Source of the DNA: Gavia stellata
Lineage: Eukaryota > Chordata > Aves > Gaviiformes > Gaviidae
Reading direction: 5' to 3'
Assembly: GCF_030936135.1 (NCBI RefSeq)
Contig: NC_082610.1
Location: forward strand, 15,882,428 to 15,946,427
DNA length: 64,000 nt
Position 1 is the first letter of the stretch. Every line of letters starts with the position of its first letter. Made by a program: the position numbers and the translations under genes. Below, piece by piece: positions 11,701 through 64,000 of the stretch. The notes below the pieces were generated by a model. The model did not search any database, had not been told where the DNA came from, and saw only the letters and a program-made list of their open reading frames with translations.

Positions 11701-14290
11701 ACCTACAGCTTCCCACTTTTTGTGTCCATATCCTCCCCTCGGTCAGGGCACGCCCTGAGCATGTAGCCCCCAGCTTCCCTCACACTGGTTTCTGTGCAGA
11801 GAACACGTGGAGAGATAGCAGCGGTGGGAGCCACAGCGCACTCCCCCCAGGGCTCGGCAGGACCCCAACTGCGATACCACCTACCAAAAAGCAGACATAG
11901 GCTGAGAGAGAAAGTTCAAAAGCCCACTCACTTGGGACTTCAACTATGGAAAACACAACGTTTGCTCATTGCTAAGAATGAGGACTATTCTATGTCAAAT
12001 GATAGCACTGACGCCTTCAGAACCTTCCTACAGAGAGTGGGGGCTGTCAGCATAAGTACAACTTTAAGAACAATTTCAGATATTTGTGTGCCCAACTACT
12101 TTGTAAATGACAAAATGAAAGGATCCTCACAAAGAAGTAATATCCCTAGTATGAAATAAATACACTTATTCTTCCTTGCTCTGCCCCTGAAATGCTTCTG
12201 AATATTTTCAATGGTGAAAGAACAGAAGAATTTAAAATTACCAGAATCCTGAGATTCAAAATCACCAACACTTTGACTGAAATAATTCACAATGGTGATT
12301 TTAATATACAAATCCCGCTTTCCTCATAATACTGTGGTGCCTCTTGGTTGCAAGACTTCAGAAAATTAGGCACATTCTTGTAAAAGAAGTGACGTAAAAG
12401 GTGGTCCTGAAAGCAGCCCAGCAAATGCAAGCTGTTTCCTCCCGTCTTTCCCCTCCCATCTCACAGTGAACAAAGAGAATTTTCTACCTCTCTGTAGCAC
12501 AGATTTCCCTGAGGAAAAAAGAGGCTTGCATCAGTTCCTGAAAATAGTTGCATGGTAGTGGTGCTGAAATTGCTTCACATTTAGGTCAAATCTTGACAAG
12601 AGCTTTAAAATGCTACCAGAGCTGAAGAGGTTTCACGTGAGAACCTTAAGGTATATCTTACACATTGAAACGAGGCACTAAGGAGGCTAAGGAGAAGCCA
12701 ACGATTTCAAGTCACTGGAAAGCTAACTCTAATATTTTATCTATGACTCTTGTAAGAATAAAGCAGCAGTATTGCGATAAGTCGCAAAGAACAATCAACT
12801 TTCAAAGGAACAAAGATGTCTAGGAGATGCAAATGGCTCTATCCTAAGTGCCCCTCTGATGGGCGATGGAAAGAAGCAGTAAAAGGGAAAGCTGGAAAAT
12901 AATGTGACAATTAGACTCAGTCTTACAGAAGAAATTTAATCATCAAAGGCATTTAATTATTCCCTATTTTAAAAAATAGGGTTTTTTACGATTACAAATA
13001 TAAAATATACCTTTCCGAATTTTCTTTGCTGACTACTTGTTAATGCCAGTTTGACTGTCTTTTGTGAAACACATACCACATTTTTAGAGCTGTTCACGGA
13101 GTATTATTAGTGTATTGGGAATGTGGAAAATGAACAGGCATTTATTCTCTTAACTGGCTGTCTGATAATGCTGATACAGGTCTTCATAAAACTGAAATAC
13201 ATAAATTTTGAAAATATAACTACCGTTTTATCATTTTAAAACAACTTTTGATTTTACCCAAACATTATTTCATTTTATTATAGATGCCTGAAAATATTCC
13301 ACAGTCAATATGGAAGCTTTGTCACAATTTTGAATGAGTTTGTTATTTTGTTACACTGACAAGGCATCAAAAATTTGCCTTATTATTGCCAACACAAACC
13401 ATTTCAGGTGTCTGTCATGAACTACATAACACACCAGAACTTGGCACTAGAAGTTCCTTGAATAATTGTTTGAAAGTAAGTTGATGCCTCTGCACAGCTT
13501 GTGTAACCAGGTGTTGGATCAGTTCTGTAATACTTATTCAGGTTTTGTTTGGACAACAGTATCTTTTTTATTTGAGTGGCAGTCTGCCCTGTTAATAGCA
13601 CGCTGTAGTTAATGCTGCTGCTGCCTCCTAATAACCCTGCATAGAAATAAAATTGCTGTTGTTACTAATATCGCCAGAGAGAGGATTTGCAGGAGCGTGC
13701 TAAAGGGGAATTGCTCCTATTGTCACAGTGGAACTGAGGGGGTGAACATGGCTCCTTCATGTTTGCTGGTGAATGCCGGATCTTGAATTCAGCTAAAAAC
13801 CAAGGCAGGCACCAGCTGTGTAGGGAGGTCAGGATGTAAGTGGAAACGGAATCGTTTCCTCAGCAGGACTATGTTTTGCGACACAGCATCCCAGGAGTGA
13901 CCACACTGTCTTACACATCCCTCCTTTCCCTAAGCACAAAAACCTCTGCTTCTCTGACAAAAGGGAAAGGCGTGAAAGGTTTTGCCCACTGCATGCAGAT
14001 AGCATTTCAGCGTTCAGCATTGCCCTTTCATTTAAAATATCAAATTCTATTTATATTCCCTGATTATCTAACAGAATTTACTCTGAGAGATTAATTTTTT
14101 TACTGGGTATCCTATTGCCATGCGGTGCTGTGTGTGGAGGGGATGTTGCTTCTCTTCGTTTAGACAATTAGAACACAGATTTTTTCCTATTTATAATTCA
14201 TTTCAGTTGTATACTATCTGCTACTCTTTTTAAAGGCAAAGCATTGCTTACTATCAGAAATGTACAGTCCAAAAAGGTATTCCTGAATGT
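8758..14290. other. Intergenic region downstream of KCNJ11
   Basis: Apart from the old repeat fragment near 9.2 kb I see no gene. A GC-richer patch at 9340-9620 has an open frame without recognisable domains. The part nearest KCNJ11 (12.9-14.3 kb) is AT-rich, with a short perfect hairpin at 12962-12981 (arms CCCTATTTT / AAAATAGGG). Confidence 0.5.
9165..9270 (+). mobile_element. Possible ancient MIR/L3-like repeat fragment
   Basis: The stretch CTCTGTGCCTCAGCTTTGC followed by AGGAATAACATTATTATGA resembles the conserved 'CTCTGTGCCTCAGTTTCC ... GGGGATAATA' segment shared by old amniote SINE/LINE 3' ends. It is strongly diverged. Confidence 0.4.
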
Positions 14291-14650
14291 TTTATTTTGG
14301 AAATGTAAAGGGTTTTAAAATAAACAAAAGTAAATATTCAAACACATTTCATATTGCATGTGGTAGGAGTGGCTCCATACGATACAATATGGATGAAGCA
14401 AATCTGGCAGTTAATTTCTTTGAGACATAGCATATAATACATAGACACTTCCAGATCTGGTCTTGTGTCATACATAACATTGCCTGACCTTTTTGTTATA
14501 CTTTAAATTCAGCCTACTTTATCAATTATTAGTATTTTATTTTACTATATTGATTGTTCAAGTTAGAAAAAAAACAGTTAAAAACTACCGACTTCAGGAC
14601 AGTGCAAGACCCTAAGTACTGCAATTTCTGAAGATAAATATACATTTATT
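14291..14650 (-). terminator. Candidate polyadenylation signals of KCNJ11
   Basis: On the KCNJ11 strand, AATAAA hexamers lie at 14645-14650, 14536-14541 and 14291-14296, about 310, 420 and 660 bases after the stop codon. Which one is used cannot be told from sequence alone. Confidence 0.35.
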
Positions 14651-14957
14651 TTTTGAGAAAATATGTCATTACCTGCAGATTAATCAACACAAAATGATCG
14701 TGCAATTAAATAGGACAGTTCTGAATTGAAATTTAAAGCTGCAGACCATGTTTCTCCTACTCTCAGTGCTGCCTGAAATCTCTCACACCTTTAAAAAAAT
14801 ATAATTAGCTTTAGATTTATCCCACAATAAATAACACCAGAACATACCTTGTGCTACCAACCTGAATTTAAAAAAAAGTAAGAGGCCACGTCAGTGTTTT
14901 GAGTTTATGACATCTTTCAGACACAAAGCCCTAACAGAGTTTCCCAGTCAAAAGGCA

Positions 14958-16160
14958 TCAGGAAGGCTCATTGCTTATGGTAAACTTGGGCTTTAGCTTG
15001 ACAGACCTCTTCCTTATTGTGCCTTTAGGGGAAAATGGCATGGTGTCCATAATGCTCTTGTCCTCCTCCAGCTGCCTAGCAGTGCACGAAGGGGTGGGCA
15101 CTTTCACTGTGTTGCCAAATTTAGAGTAGTCCACAGAGTATCGCCCATCTTCCTCTGCCACGATGGGCACAAACCTTTGGCCCCAGAGGATTTCATCTGC
15201 CAGGTAGGAGGTTCTGGCTTGAGTGGTGATGCCGGTGGTCTCCACCACCCCTTCCAAGATGACGATGATCTCCAGGTCCTCATGGTGGTGAAGGTTCAGG
15301 GGGGAGATGTCGTAGAGGGGGCTGTTCTTGTCTATCACGTGGTAGATGATGAGTGGGGAGACGAGGAAGATGCTGTTGCCCCCCACGGGGTTCTCCATCT
15401 GGATGTCAATCTGGTTGAGGGGCACCACCTCCCCCTCCAGGCTGGCGGTCTTCTTCACCACCTGCATGCGGATGGTGGCGCTGATGATCATGCTCTTCCG
15501 GAGGTCCCCCACCCGCAGCATGAAGCAGAGCTTGCCCTCACGCAGGGCGATGACCGCGTGCTTGCTGAAGATGAGGGTCTCGGCCCGGCGGTGGGCCTGC
15601 GCAGTCTTCATGAAGATGCAGCCCAGCATGATGGCGTTGATCACCAGCCCCACGATGTTCTGCACGATCAGCACCAGGATGGCGGCCGGGCACTCCTCCG
15701 TCACCATGCGTCCCCCAAAGCCGATTGTCACCTGCACCTCAATAGAGAAGAGGAAGGCGGAGGTGAAGGAGTGGATGCTGGTCACGCAGGGCACAAAGCC
15801 GGCCGGGGCCCCTGCCGCCCCCTCTCTGGGGTCGCGCTGCAGCCGGGTGCTGTGGTCCAGGTCTCCGTGGGCGAAGGCGATGAGCCACCAGACCATGCCG
15901 AAGAGCAGCCAGCTGCAGAGGAAGGACATGGTGAAGATGAGCAGCGTGTGGGGCCACTTGAGGTCCACCAGGGTGGTGAAGACGTCCTGGAGGAAGCGCC
16001 CCTGCTCCCGGATGTTTTTATGGGCCACGTTGCAGGCACCGTTCTTGCCCACGAAACGCGCCCGCCGCTCCCGGGCGCGGTACCGGGCATGATCCGGCAC
16101 ATCCTCCGCCAGCCGGGTCAGCACGTACTCCTCGGGGATGATCCCCTTCCTCGACAGCAT
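14958..16160 (-). CDS. KCNJ11: KCNJ11: Kir6.2, pore-forming subunit of the KATP channel
   Basis: This single-exon gene encodes a 400-aa inward-rectifier K+ channel subunit. Four copies form the KATP pore and assemble with four SUR1 (ABCC8) subunits in the plasma membrane. The N terminus [18 protein letters not shown] is Kir6.2-type, not Kir6.1-type. M1 lies at about 72-96, the pore helix and filter at about 126-150 (TIGFGGRM), and M2 at about 160-184 with the polyamine/Mg2+ pore-lining Asn at 175. Lys200 in the segment [10 protein letters not shown] corresponds to the ATP-site lysine (human K185), and Arg51 to human R50. The C-terminal RKR (383-385) is the ER-retention signal masked by SUR. 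The turret between M1 and the pore Cys125 is about 14 residues longer than in human Kir6.2 (390 aa), and the C terminus is slightly shorter. G at -3 supports the start. No disruption is seen. Confidence 0.97.
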   Translation of the reverse strand: MLSRKGIIPEEYVLTRLAEDVPDHARYRARERRARFVGKNGACNVAHKNIREQGRFLQDVFTTLVDLKWPHTLLIFTMSFLCSWLLFGMVWWLIAFAHGDLDHSTRLQRDPREGAAGAPAGFVPCVTSIHSFTSAFLFSIEVQVTIGFGGRMVTEECPAAILVLIVQNIVGLVINAIMLGCIFMKTAQAHRRAETLIFSKHAVIALREGKLCFMLRVGDLRKSMIISATIRMQVVKKTASLEGEVVPLNQIDIQMENPVGGNSIFLVSPLIIYHVIDKNSPLYDISPLNLHHHEDLEIIVILEGVVETTGITTQARTSYLADEILWGQRFVPIVAEEDGRYSVDYSKFGNTVKVPTPSCTARQLEEDKSIMDTMPFSPKGTIRKRSVKLKPKFTISNEPS

Positions 16161-16184
16161 GGCTCCCCGCCGCCGCTCCGCCGC

Positions 16185-16199
16185 TCAGCGCCGCCCCAT
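16185..16199 (-). other. Upstream ORF of KCNJ11 (4 codons plus stop)
   Basis: On the KCNJ11 strand ATG-GGG-CGG-CGC-TGA ends 24 nt before the Kir6.2 start codon. It is only relevant if transcription starts upstream of 16200. The context has T at -3 and G at +4, so leaky scanning is expected. Confidence 0.5.
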
Positions 16200-16369
16200 G
16201 CAGCCGCCGCTCCGCCGGGGGCGGGAGTGTGTGGGGGGGTGGAGGACGGCCGCGCCGCGGGGGCCGAGCGGGTGCACGGCGCCGCCGCAGCCCCCGCCGC
16301 AGCCGGCCCCGGCAGCGCGGCGGCGGCGGGGAGGTGGCGGGGTGCGCGGCGGCCACCAGGCGGCACCGC

Positions 16370-16448
16370 CGAGGCCGGGAGCGGCCGAGCCCGGCCTCAC
16401 ACGCCGGGAACCGGCGTGTGAGGCCGGGCTCGGCCGCTCCCGGCCTCG
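16370..16448. repeat. Perfect 38-bp inverted repeat, 3-nt spacer
   Basis: Left arm 16370-16407 and right arm 16411-16448 are exact reverse complements, separated by GAA. Both arms are very GC-rich (left arm starts CGAGGCCGGGAGCGGCCGAG). RNA across it would form an extremely stable hairpin about 210-290 nt before the KCNJ11 start codon. It may be natural or a foldback assembly/sequencing artefact. Confidence 0.95.
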
Positions 16449-16537
16449 ATGTTGCGGTCCCCGAGCCGGTACCGGCTCCTCGGCGAGCCCCCAGCGGAGG
16501 GACGAGGGGCTGAGGCGTTCCCGCGCGCGCCTCCGCG

Positions 16538-16586
16538 CAACGGTCGTTGGGCAACGGGCGCAACGGAAGACGGTTAAAAGCCGTTG
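16538..16586. promoter_or_regulatory. Cluster of four CAACGG (MYB-type) motifs
   Basis: CAACGG occurs at 16538-16543, 16552-16557 and 16561-16566 on the + strand, and as CCGTTG at 16581-16586. These fit the MYB consensus YAACKG. The second copy is part of the palindrome CGTTGGGCAACG, which also resembles an RFX X-box half-site pair. Function is inferred only from motif clustering inside the CpG-rich region. Confidence 0.45.
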
Positions 16587-16650
16587 GGCGCCGCTCCTCA
16601 GCGTCGCCCTGTGGGAAGGGACGGGGGGAGCCGAGTCCCGGATTGCTCCC

Positions 16651-19600
16651 CGGTGAGCGCTGGGTGCGTTTCTTTACCCTTTTACCTCAGGTTTTGGGGG
16701 TTTTTTTTTTGGTTTTGGCTTTTTTTTCCCTGAGGAAGGGGGAGGTCGGTTTTCGGGCCGCGGTGGTGTGAGCGATCCCCTTTTCCCCAGAGCCGATATC
16801 TGTAAATATTTGTTCGAGGATGGATTTGCTGCCAGTACCTGGCTTCCATTAACAGCCGTTCTTTCGCGGGATGGTGTGCTTTCAGGTTGGGCAATTATTC
16901 TGTGAAATAGAAAACAAAATGATGCTGGGGGTTTTTTTAAAGGAAATCTTTAACGCAGAAAAAAATCCTGAAATTCACCTGCGTGTCTTTCTGTAAGTAG
17001 AGGGAAAACATTCATCTAGTGAGTCGGGCAGGCAGAGGTGGGAAATTTGCTTGAAGAGGCCAAGTCCAAGGACGTAATGCTTAAACAGAGACCTGGAACT
17101 AAAAGGGCTCCTTCCCCCTTACAAAATTTGCTAGAGTTATTTAGCCTTGGCTAAGGAAGGATTTTTTCTGAAAGAAGCAGCTCATGAAATGATGCAAGTT
17201 GTGACTGCTCAGGAAAAATCTACTGTCCAAATAGCAGTAAATGTTGCAAACAAATGATCCGTCCACAAATGGTTATCCCACAGTGACGTGAACTTCCAGA
17301 GGGACGTCAAAATCGCCAGAAGAGGTGACGAAAGGAGGCAGGAAGCTAAATTTGTGTGCGGCAGTATGATGGCTCGGTGCAGATAAGTGCATACATGTGC
17401 ATGCGTATAAGGATGTATCTCTGTGACAAGATGCGTTATTCAAAAACACTCTGATGTTACTGCTCCACTGTTCAAATAGCAATATTCGCATTCGCGTGTT
17501 TACCTTCTCTGATTTAAATATTTTGTTTCTAGTTCAGTTTAGACACCAAAGTTGTAGAGCTGCTAAAGCATCCAAGGATATTCTGGATAAGAGGTTTTTC
17601 TTTAGTGCCAGTGGGTTTATGATTATATTTTTCTAATTCTATGTGTCCATGGACTTGCCTTTCAGTTTTGGCTCTAAGTGCTTTGGTACATACTGTGAGC
17701 AGTTATTGGCACCAATTGCCTGGGGAAAGCAATCGCCCGGTTGACGGTTGGGAGCCAGACCGTTGGGGTTGAAATTAACTTTGACCACCTACAGCTACTT
17801 ACTGTGGCCCACCTAGGGATTTCAGAATAGTGTTTTTAAGTAATCTGAGCAGTCGTTATAAGTCTTGTAATCAAATGATTACTATTACTTTAGACTATTT
17901 CTACATTTTATGTATGAATAGTTGCATGTCCTTGGACACATCCATTCCTTTTGGAGGGGTCAATTTCCCAATACTCCACACTTTCTCTTGTTCTGGGTCA
18001 TCTTTCTTGCTGCTTTGATGAATAAAACTCAAATGCCAACAAGGTGCCCTGGCACCTGGCTGCCAGGCCACTGAGCTTCGCCAAAGATAAGTCCCCTTTC
18101 TCTGTATCACATTGTCTGCTAGACATTTTTTGTGTGCTTGCTCTGAATATGTCACCTGCACCTACACTTTTACTTTAAGTACATGATTTATATATACAAT
18201 TTAACTTAGAAAATACTTTTCTTTCTAAAACTTTAAAAAAAAAACAAATGGATGAAATAATTTGAAGATTTATTTGTCAAAGGTGTGGTTCTCCAGCTGA
18301 TGGCAGATCATAGTTACTTCCAGCATTTTGAAGTGAGCATAAAAAGGCTCTGTAACACCATGCAGTTCATTGGTAACATTTCACACTCTTTTGCAGAGAT
18401 GGACATAGGTATTCAAAAGGCAGTCATGCCTCTCGTCTCATTTTTCCTTACTCTTTTCTAATGATTGTATTATTCTGTACCTTTTCCTCCAGAGGCCGGT
18501 AACTACATAACTACATGAATGTAGAATGAAAAAAAAATGCATCGGGGAGGGTTGTTTTAAAGGGAAAGGTGAATTGCTTCATAGTCTGGTGCTAGGAATG
18601 ACCCACAGAGCCTGCTACAGCAAGGAATGTTGCATGAACACACTCACCATGCTGGTTTTAGGAATCCTGAACTCTGTTGAGCTAGAAGGGTGTTTCCTTG
18701 TTTCCACTTCTGCTCTTTACTGGGACTGACATTTGCCACTTCTTTTCTTTCACCTCTGAGCACTTGTTGGCTGAGATGGGACAGCAAAGCAAGTGGCTTC
18801 TGCTGAAGAATTTCTAGAGCAGAATGAAAAGAAGCCCTGTCTTTGTGGATCAAGTGACAGATACTTAAAAGAAAAAAGTGACAGATCTTCTGAGTGAGCC
18901 AACATATTTGTGTTAAGAGCTGCTGAACAAATTGGGCTCACAGGAGCAAACAATCCCACTGTGTAGTATTAAATCATGAGGGGTAAGTTTTTCCACCCAA
19001 AAAAATAGGTTTTACATTTCAAAACTCCCCCCGCCCCGATTTATCCTGATTTTAATGGCTATCAAAGAAGATATTACTATAACTGTTAAATTAAAATTTA
19101 GTTGGCACCATGCTATTTCTCTGCCTTCAGAAGCAGACCTTTCTTTCAAAGGCTACACAGCATTAGTCTAACATGAATTAAGCCTCACAAATCACTTTGC
19201 TAGACAGAAGAAAAGAGATCGGAGTTGGTTATGCAAAGCCACAGAGGAAGGCATAAGCAAAGCTGGGATGAGGGCTAAGGTAGCAGGCATGCTGTGCTTC
19301 TTGGCCTCCCAAGGAAAGAGCATTCCCCTGGAAATAACTAGAACAGGATGAAGTGGCCACGCTTAGACAGGTTATAAAGGTTTTTGTGTAATGGGAGCAT
19401 TTACAGAAAACAAAATAAAACAAACCCTAGTTGCATCTCCATTGGCAGCCTATCCCACTAACACCTTTGGGACTGAGCCGAGGCCTATCTTGGAGGAGAA
19501 ATGAAAGTCTGGACATGGCTCTGGGGTGGTCTTGCACCCATTTTAGTCCAGCACTTTGCTCAGTAATGCTTCATTGCCATACAAAATGCATTTGTGAGCC

Positions 19601-22046
19601 CAATTCAATAGCAACTTCTGGAACACCTGCCTTGAGGCAACAGGTTCAATGACTCCCCTAATGGTAGTGAGCCTCCCACCATAGAATCATTTTCTTGGAT
19701 ACTGCTTCTGGTCACTGTTGAGCCTATAACCCTTTGGAGTTAGGGGGCAGAAGCTCCCTGGGACTTGGCCCCATATAAACAAGACTAGATAACATGTGCT
19801 GAGGAAATCTGAAGTGTGTTCTGTCCAAGTGGTAGCTAAGAGGCATCCCTGTTCACACATATTTATCCAGCAGTGTGGTACCATTAAAAAGATAAATAAT
19901 CATTGAATATGAACCAACCCCCTTACCCTACTCTCCTGCAATGCTGCTTTGTGAAATATAAGCCCCATTTCCAATGGAAATGTATGACACTTGCACTTCG
20001 AGTTCTTATTTCTTAATACTGCAAGATATAATACAGTCATCTTAGCGATATGCTGTGTCCTTTAGTCCCTTGCATTCCTTTCCAGGTAAGGTTGTCAGAA
20101 GCTTGTGGAGTAGGAGCTAGTCCAAATTGCTGTGTCAAATCCCAGGCACTTTATTAAAAGCATATGAAACCTCACTTCTCTGTATCTCTCCTCCTGCCAT
20201 TAGGATTTAGGATCTTCCACAAATGGTTGCAAAGCTTCTGAGAATCTCTCTCTGCACCACGAATTTGAGATGTCCTGCAGAGTGGCGTTTTCCTAAGCCT
20301 TTACAGGATGAGATTCTGCCTTAGACCAGTGCTGGGCAGCTATCAGACAGCACGCACAGTAGCTGTGATAGAAACCTGCTCTGCACTCACTGGGCCCTTC
20401 TGCTATCCTGGAAGGATAGTCACCTGTCTCCCGTGTCTTCTCTCTTAGCCGTAATGGATGCCTGGGATCCCAGGGTGAAAACACACCAATAGTTCCGCAG
20501 CTATTTTTCCTTTGAAGCTGCCCAGCAAAATGATTCCCTGGAGGAGGAGATGTCTCCCAACTGCCCATTTTTTCTCTCCAGCTGGAGCAGGCAATACTCA
20601 GCAGACAGAGCTCATGCATTTCCTCTGCATAACTGTATTCTATCTCCCCACTTTTACTGTTGTTTATCCTACACTCTCCTGTTGGTTATATGTCCTCTGG
20701 CCCCAGTTTAATGTCATTAGGTATTGCACAAATAACAGCAGGCAGTTGCTGCAAATACTCCACTCTGGAACTGGTAACTCTACATAAACAGCAACAACAG
20801 TTCTTCAAGTTTTCCTTGCTCTCTACTGCAGTGCTAGAAGAGAAGCAATGCATTAAAAATATCACATATCCTGTGAAAACACTGAGATATCTTTTTCCAG
20901 AAAATCAAGCCTTTAAAAAACAGATTCCAAATTAATTGAGCAGGCTAAAGAGAGAAAAAAAAGAGAAAGGAGTTTTCCCAAGTGCTAGGAATTCTTCAAA
21001 AAAGGGGAAGAGGACAAAAGTGGATGTAAAGCCAAAGTTGTTATAACAAGAGTAATGGTGAAAAATTCCTTGTAGCCTTCTATTGGGTCATTGGCATTCT
21101 AACCCCTTAGCAAGTAATAAATCCTGGAATGATTGTCACAAGGAATTGACAGGGCAGGGATAAGCGGTTGTCCAGTCAAATTAGGATAATTTCAGTGGTT
21201 ACAAGTTATCTTAATAAGTATACATAATTTATCGGTAAGGATGACAGTGAATCTAGAAACAGTGTGACAGTGGGTGAAATATGTGAGACTAGGAGACAAG
21301 GAGTCAGGCTCTCATGGCTCTGAGCTCCAGTGAAAGGTTTAATATTGTTTATTTAGCAGATTGGGAGGGATAATTTCCAGATGAATTGGTATGTCTGTAC
21401 TGGTCTGGAAACAGTGTGCATTAAACACTGATACTTTATCACAGCCTGCCTCCTCTTTGCTTCCTCACAGTTTGGGAGGGAGCCTGGCTCAGTCCCGTTT
21501 GGGATCAGTATAATATGATTCAATGGGGGTAGAGGTGAGGCAGCCTAAGAAAGACTAAAGGAATCAGGTTGTGATTAATTTCTAAAAGGTATTAAAGGAG
21601 AGACCAAGAGACACAGGCGCTATCAATAAACCACAATATTAAAAAAGTTTTATAGATTTTATATTTAGATATTAAAGATTTACAGAGTCATATGATTAAG
21701 GGAGATACAAGCTTTTGAGAAATACCTTTGGTATATAATTTTTCCTTCTGCATTTAGTCAGTCATAAGTGTTATGTACAGTAGGGCTATGACACATAAAA
21801 AATAACATGTTAATAAAATGACAGGAGAGGTTTAAGAGTTACATAAAAACTCCATGCTGGCTATGTTTGTTTGATGTGTATCCTGTCATATTTCACCCAT
21901 GTAGTTTGTTTCAGCCATATTTCATGATTCTTTGGTAGCAAATAAAAAGAGTAGTAGAAGTATACAAAAAGGAAAGTACATGGATAATTCATTAATGTTT
22001 CAGATGAAGAAAAATGGCTCATTTTATTAAAAAAGGAAAACCTCAA
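16651..22046. other. Intergenic region between ABCC8 and KCNJ11
   Basis: About 5.4 kb with no recognised exon on either strand. Short open frames are uninformative. Islet or neuronal enhancers of the KATP locus could lie here, but nothing in the sequence alone marks them. Confidence 0.5.
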
Positions 22047-22133
22047 TTTATTATGAAATAATATTTATTTACAGGTATTTTACATATTTAGAAAATAATA
22101 CAATCATACTTTAAAATGCTTCATTTATTTTTA

Positions 22134-22135
<2 letters not shown>
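22047..22135 (-). terminator. Candidate ABCC8 polyadenylation signals
   Basis: On the ABCC8 strand AATAAA hexamers occur at 22130-22135 (overlapping the stop codon), 22124-22129, 22064-22069 and 22047-22052. The last two, about 65-85 nt after the stop, would give a short 3'UTR. Three in-frame TAA codons occur within the first four codons from the stop (TAA TAA AAA TAA). Confidence 0.55.
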
Positions 22136-63272
<41,137 letters not shown>

Positions 63273-64000
63273 CTGAAAGGGAAAAAAAGGAATTACACCT
63301 CAACCTGGAATGCAAAACTTTTGTTCACTGCGATGTTTATTATAGAGCATCCCTTTTAGCAGTTCAACCACTGCTTGTTGCATAGTTCATCTGTTTTCAT
63401 TTTGTTACAGGCGTATGAAAAGGTGCAATGAGAAATTACTGCAAGGAAGTTGACAAAACCCGCCCTGTAGTCTATTAACAGCTATGATATTTTAATGGTT
63501 GGTGCAGATGCTTCTCAAGTCTTGTCTTTTCTGATACCACCAGAGAGATTACAAAGAAGATTTTTTCAGGCATTTGGTGGAATGCAGACCAGCTACAACA
63601 GTAGCTCATTTTTAATTCCATTTCAGCACATGGCTTCATGTCATTTATGTTACTGAAGTGTTGTTGCACAGTCAGTTTTACTGAACAGTTTTATGAACAC
63701 TAGGACTCTGATAAAATCCATACACCGTGAGCTAAATTCAACCAGCATTGATGAAACACGAAGTATATGAGGTAACATGACAAAGCAACATACCTTAACA
63801 GAACAGTGTTCAACAGATGTGACATAAAAGAAATCCTGACAACCAGCAACAAAGGAGAATGCATAAAATCTTCCCAAGCTGCTTAAGATTTAATTAATGA
63901 AGAGATAATGTGTCTTTATTACGACATTTAACAGATCATGACAAAAATTTTACCTCTGTACCTGACTTTATAAAATGTATGTCTAATCTACTTAGAGGAA
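63273..64000 (-). other. ABCC8 intron, partial
   Basis: No further ABCC8 exon could be found up to the window edge. The preceding exon (expected to end ...KALVS, phase 2) is outside. Confidence 0.6.

Larger units (their letters stand above)
16161..16650 (-). promoter_or_regulatory. CpG-rich promoter / 5'UTR region of KCNJ11
   Basis: CpG density is high from within the KCNJ11 coding region to about 16650, in sharp contrast to the AT-rich flanks. No TATA box is obvious. GC-box-like GGGGCGG occurs on the gene strand near 16192-16198. The region contains short CGG runs, the long inverted repeat and the CAACGG cluster annotated separately. Exact transcription start is unknown, and a 5' noncoding exon further upstream is possible. 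Confidence 0.7.

Noticed and set aside
14958-16160. Identity as KCNJ8 (Kir6.1), with ABCC9 next to it
   Set aside because: The N terminus, the short C terminus with RKR and the NCR3LG1-like neighbour fit KCNJ11. The SUR C terminus also fits SUR1 better than SUR2A or SUR2B.
15177-16421. Long open frame (414 codons) on the + strand over KCNJ11
   Set aside because: It is antisense to the clear Kir6.2 coding sequence in GC-rich DNA. Its translation is low-complexity, rich in His, Gly, Asp and Glu, with no domain, so it is a shadow frame.
16018-16656. Several open frames in the CpG-rich region on both strands
   Set aside because: Pro/Arg/Ala/Gly-rich translations produced by GC-rich sequence and the inverted repeat, with no conserved content.

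Overview
The window is vertebrate nuclear DNA, almost certainly from a bird. Genes are split by GT-AG introns and the flanks are AT-rich. The dispersed repeats are CR1 LINE fragments of the type typical of neoavian genomes, plus very old amniote relics (a CR1-like LINE ORF2 and MIR-like SINEs). The gene order matches human 11p15.1: an NCR3LG1 (B7-H6)-like locus on the + strand, then KCNJ11 and ABCC8 on the - strand.

Layout. 1-2.7 kb holds the remains of an NCR3LG1-like immunoglobulin-superfamily gene: a V-set exon with an in-frame stop, then a possible transmembrane exon, with no C-type Ig exon seen between them. 2.7-14.6 kb is gene-poor, with low-complexity tracts, one clear CR1 copy and one unidentified broken reading frame near 7.2-7.6 kb. 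14958-16160 (-) is the intact single-exon KCNJ11 gene (Kir6.2, 400 aa). Its 5' side is a CpG-rich region with a small upstream ORF, a perfect 38-bp inverted repeat and a cluster of CAACGG motifs. 16.7-22.0 kb is intergenic. 22134-63272 (-) contains the last 27 coding exons of ABCC8 (SUR1), assembled here by splice sites, reading phase and protein similarity. They encode about 974 residues: the end of the TMD1-NBD1 region, NBD1, the acidic linker, TMD2, NBD2 and the C terminus. The first roughly 600 residues (TMD0, L0, most of TMD1) lie beyond base 64000.

Function. Kir6.2 (pore) and SUR1 (regulatory subunit) form the hetero-octameric KATP channel that couples ATP/ADP levels to membrane potential, for example in pancreatic beta cells and neurons. 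Both proteins keep their RKR-type ER-retention motifs, Kir6.2 keeps its selectivity filter and ATP-site lysine, and SUR1 keeps both nucleotide-binding folds, so the pair looks functional. I found no new biological system. The most interesting points are the decayed NCR3LG1-like gene, the long foldback next to KCNJ11, the lengthened Kir6.2 turret, and several unusual ABCC8 splice features: two consecutive 36-nt microexons, a GC-AG intron, a U-rich weak donor, and an acceptor built on a microsatellite.
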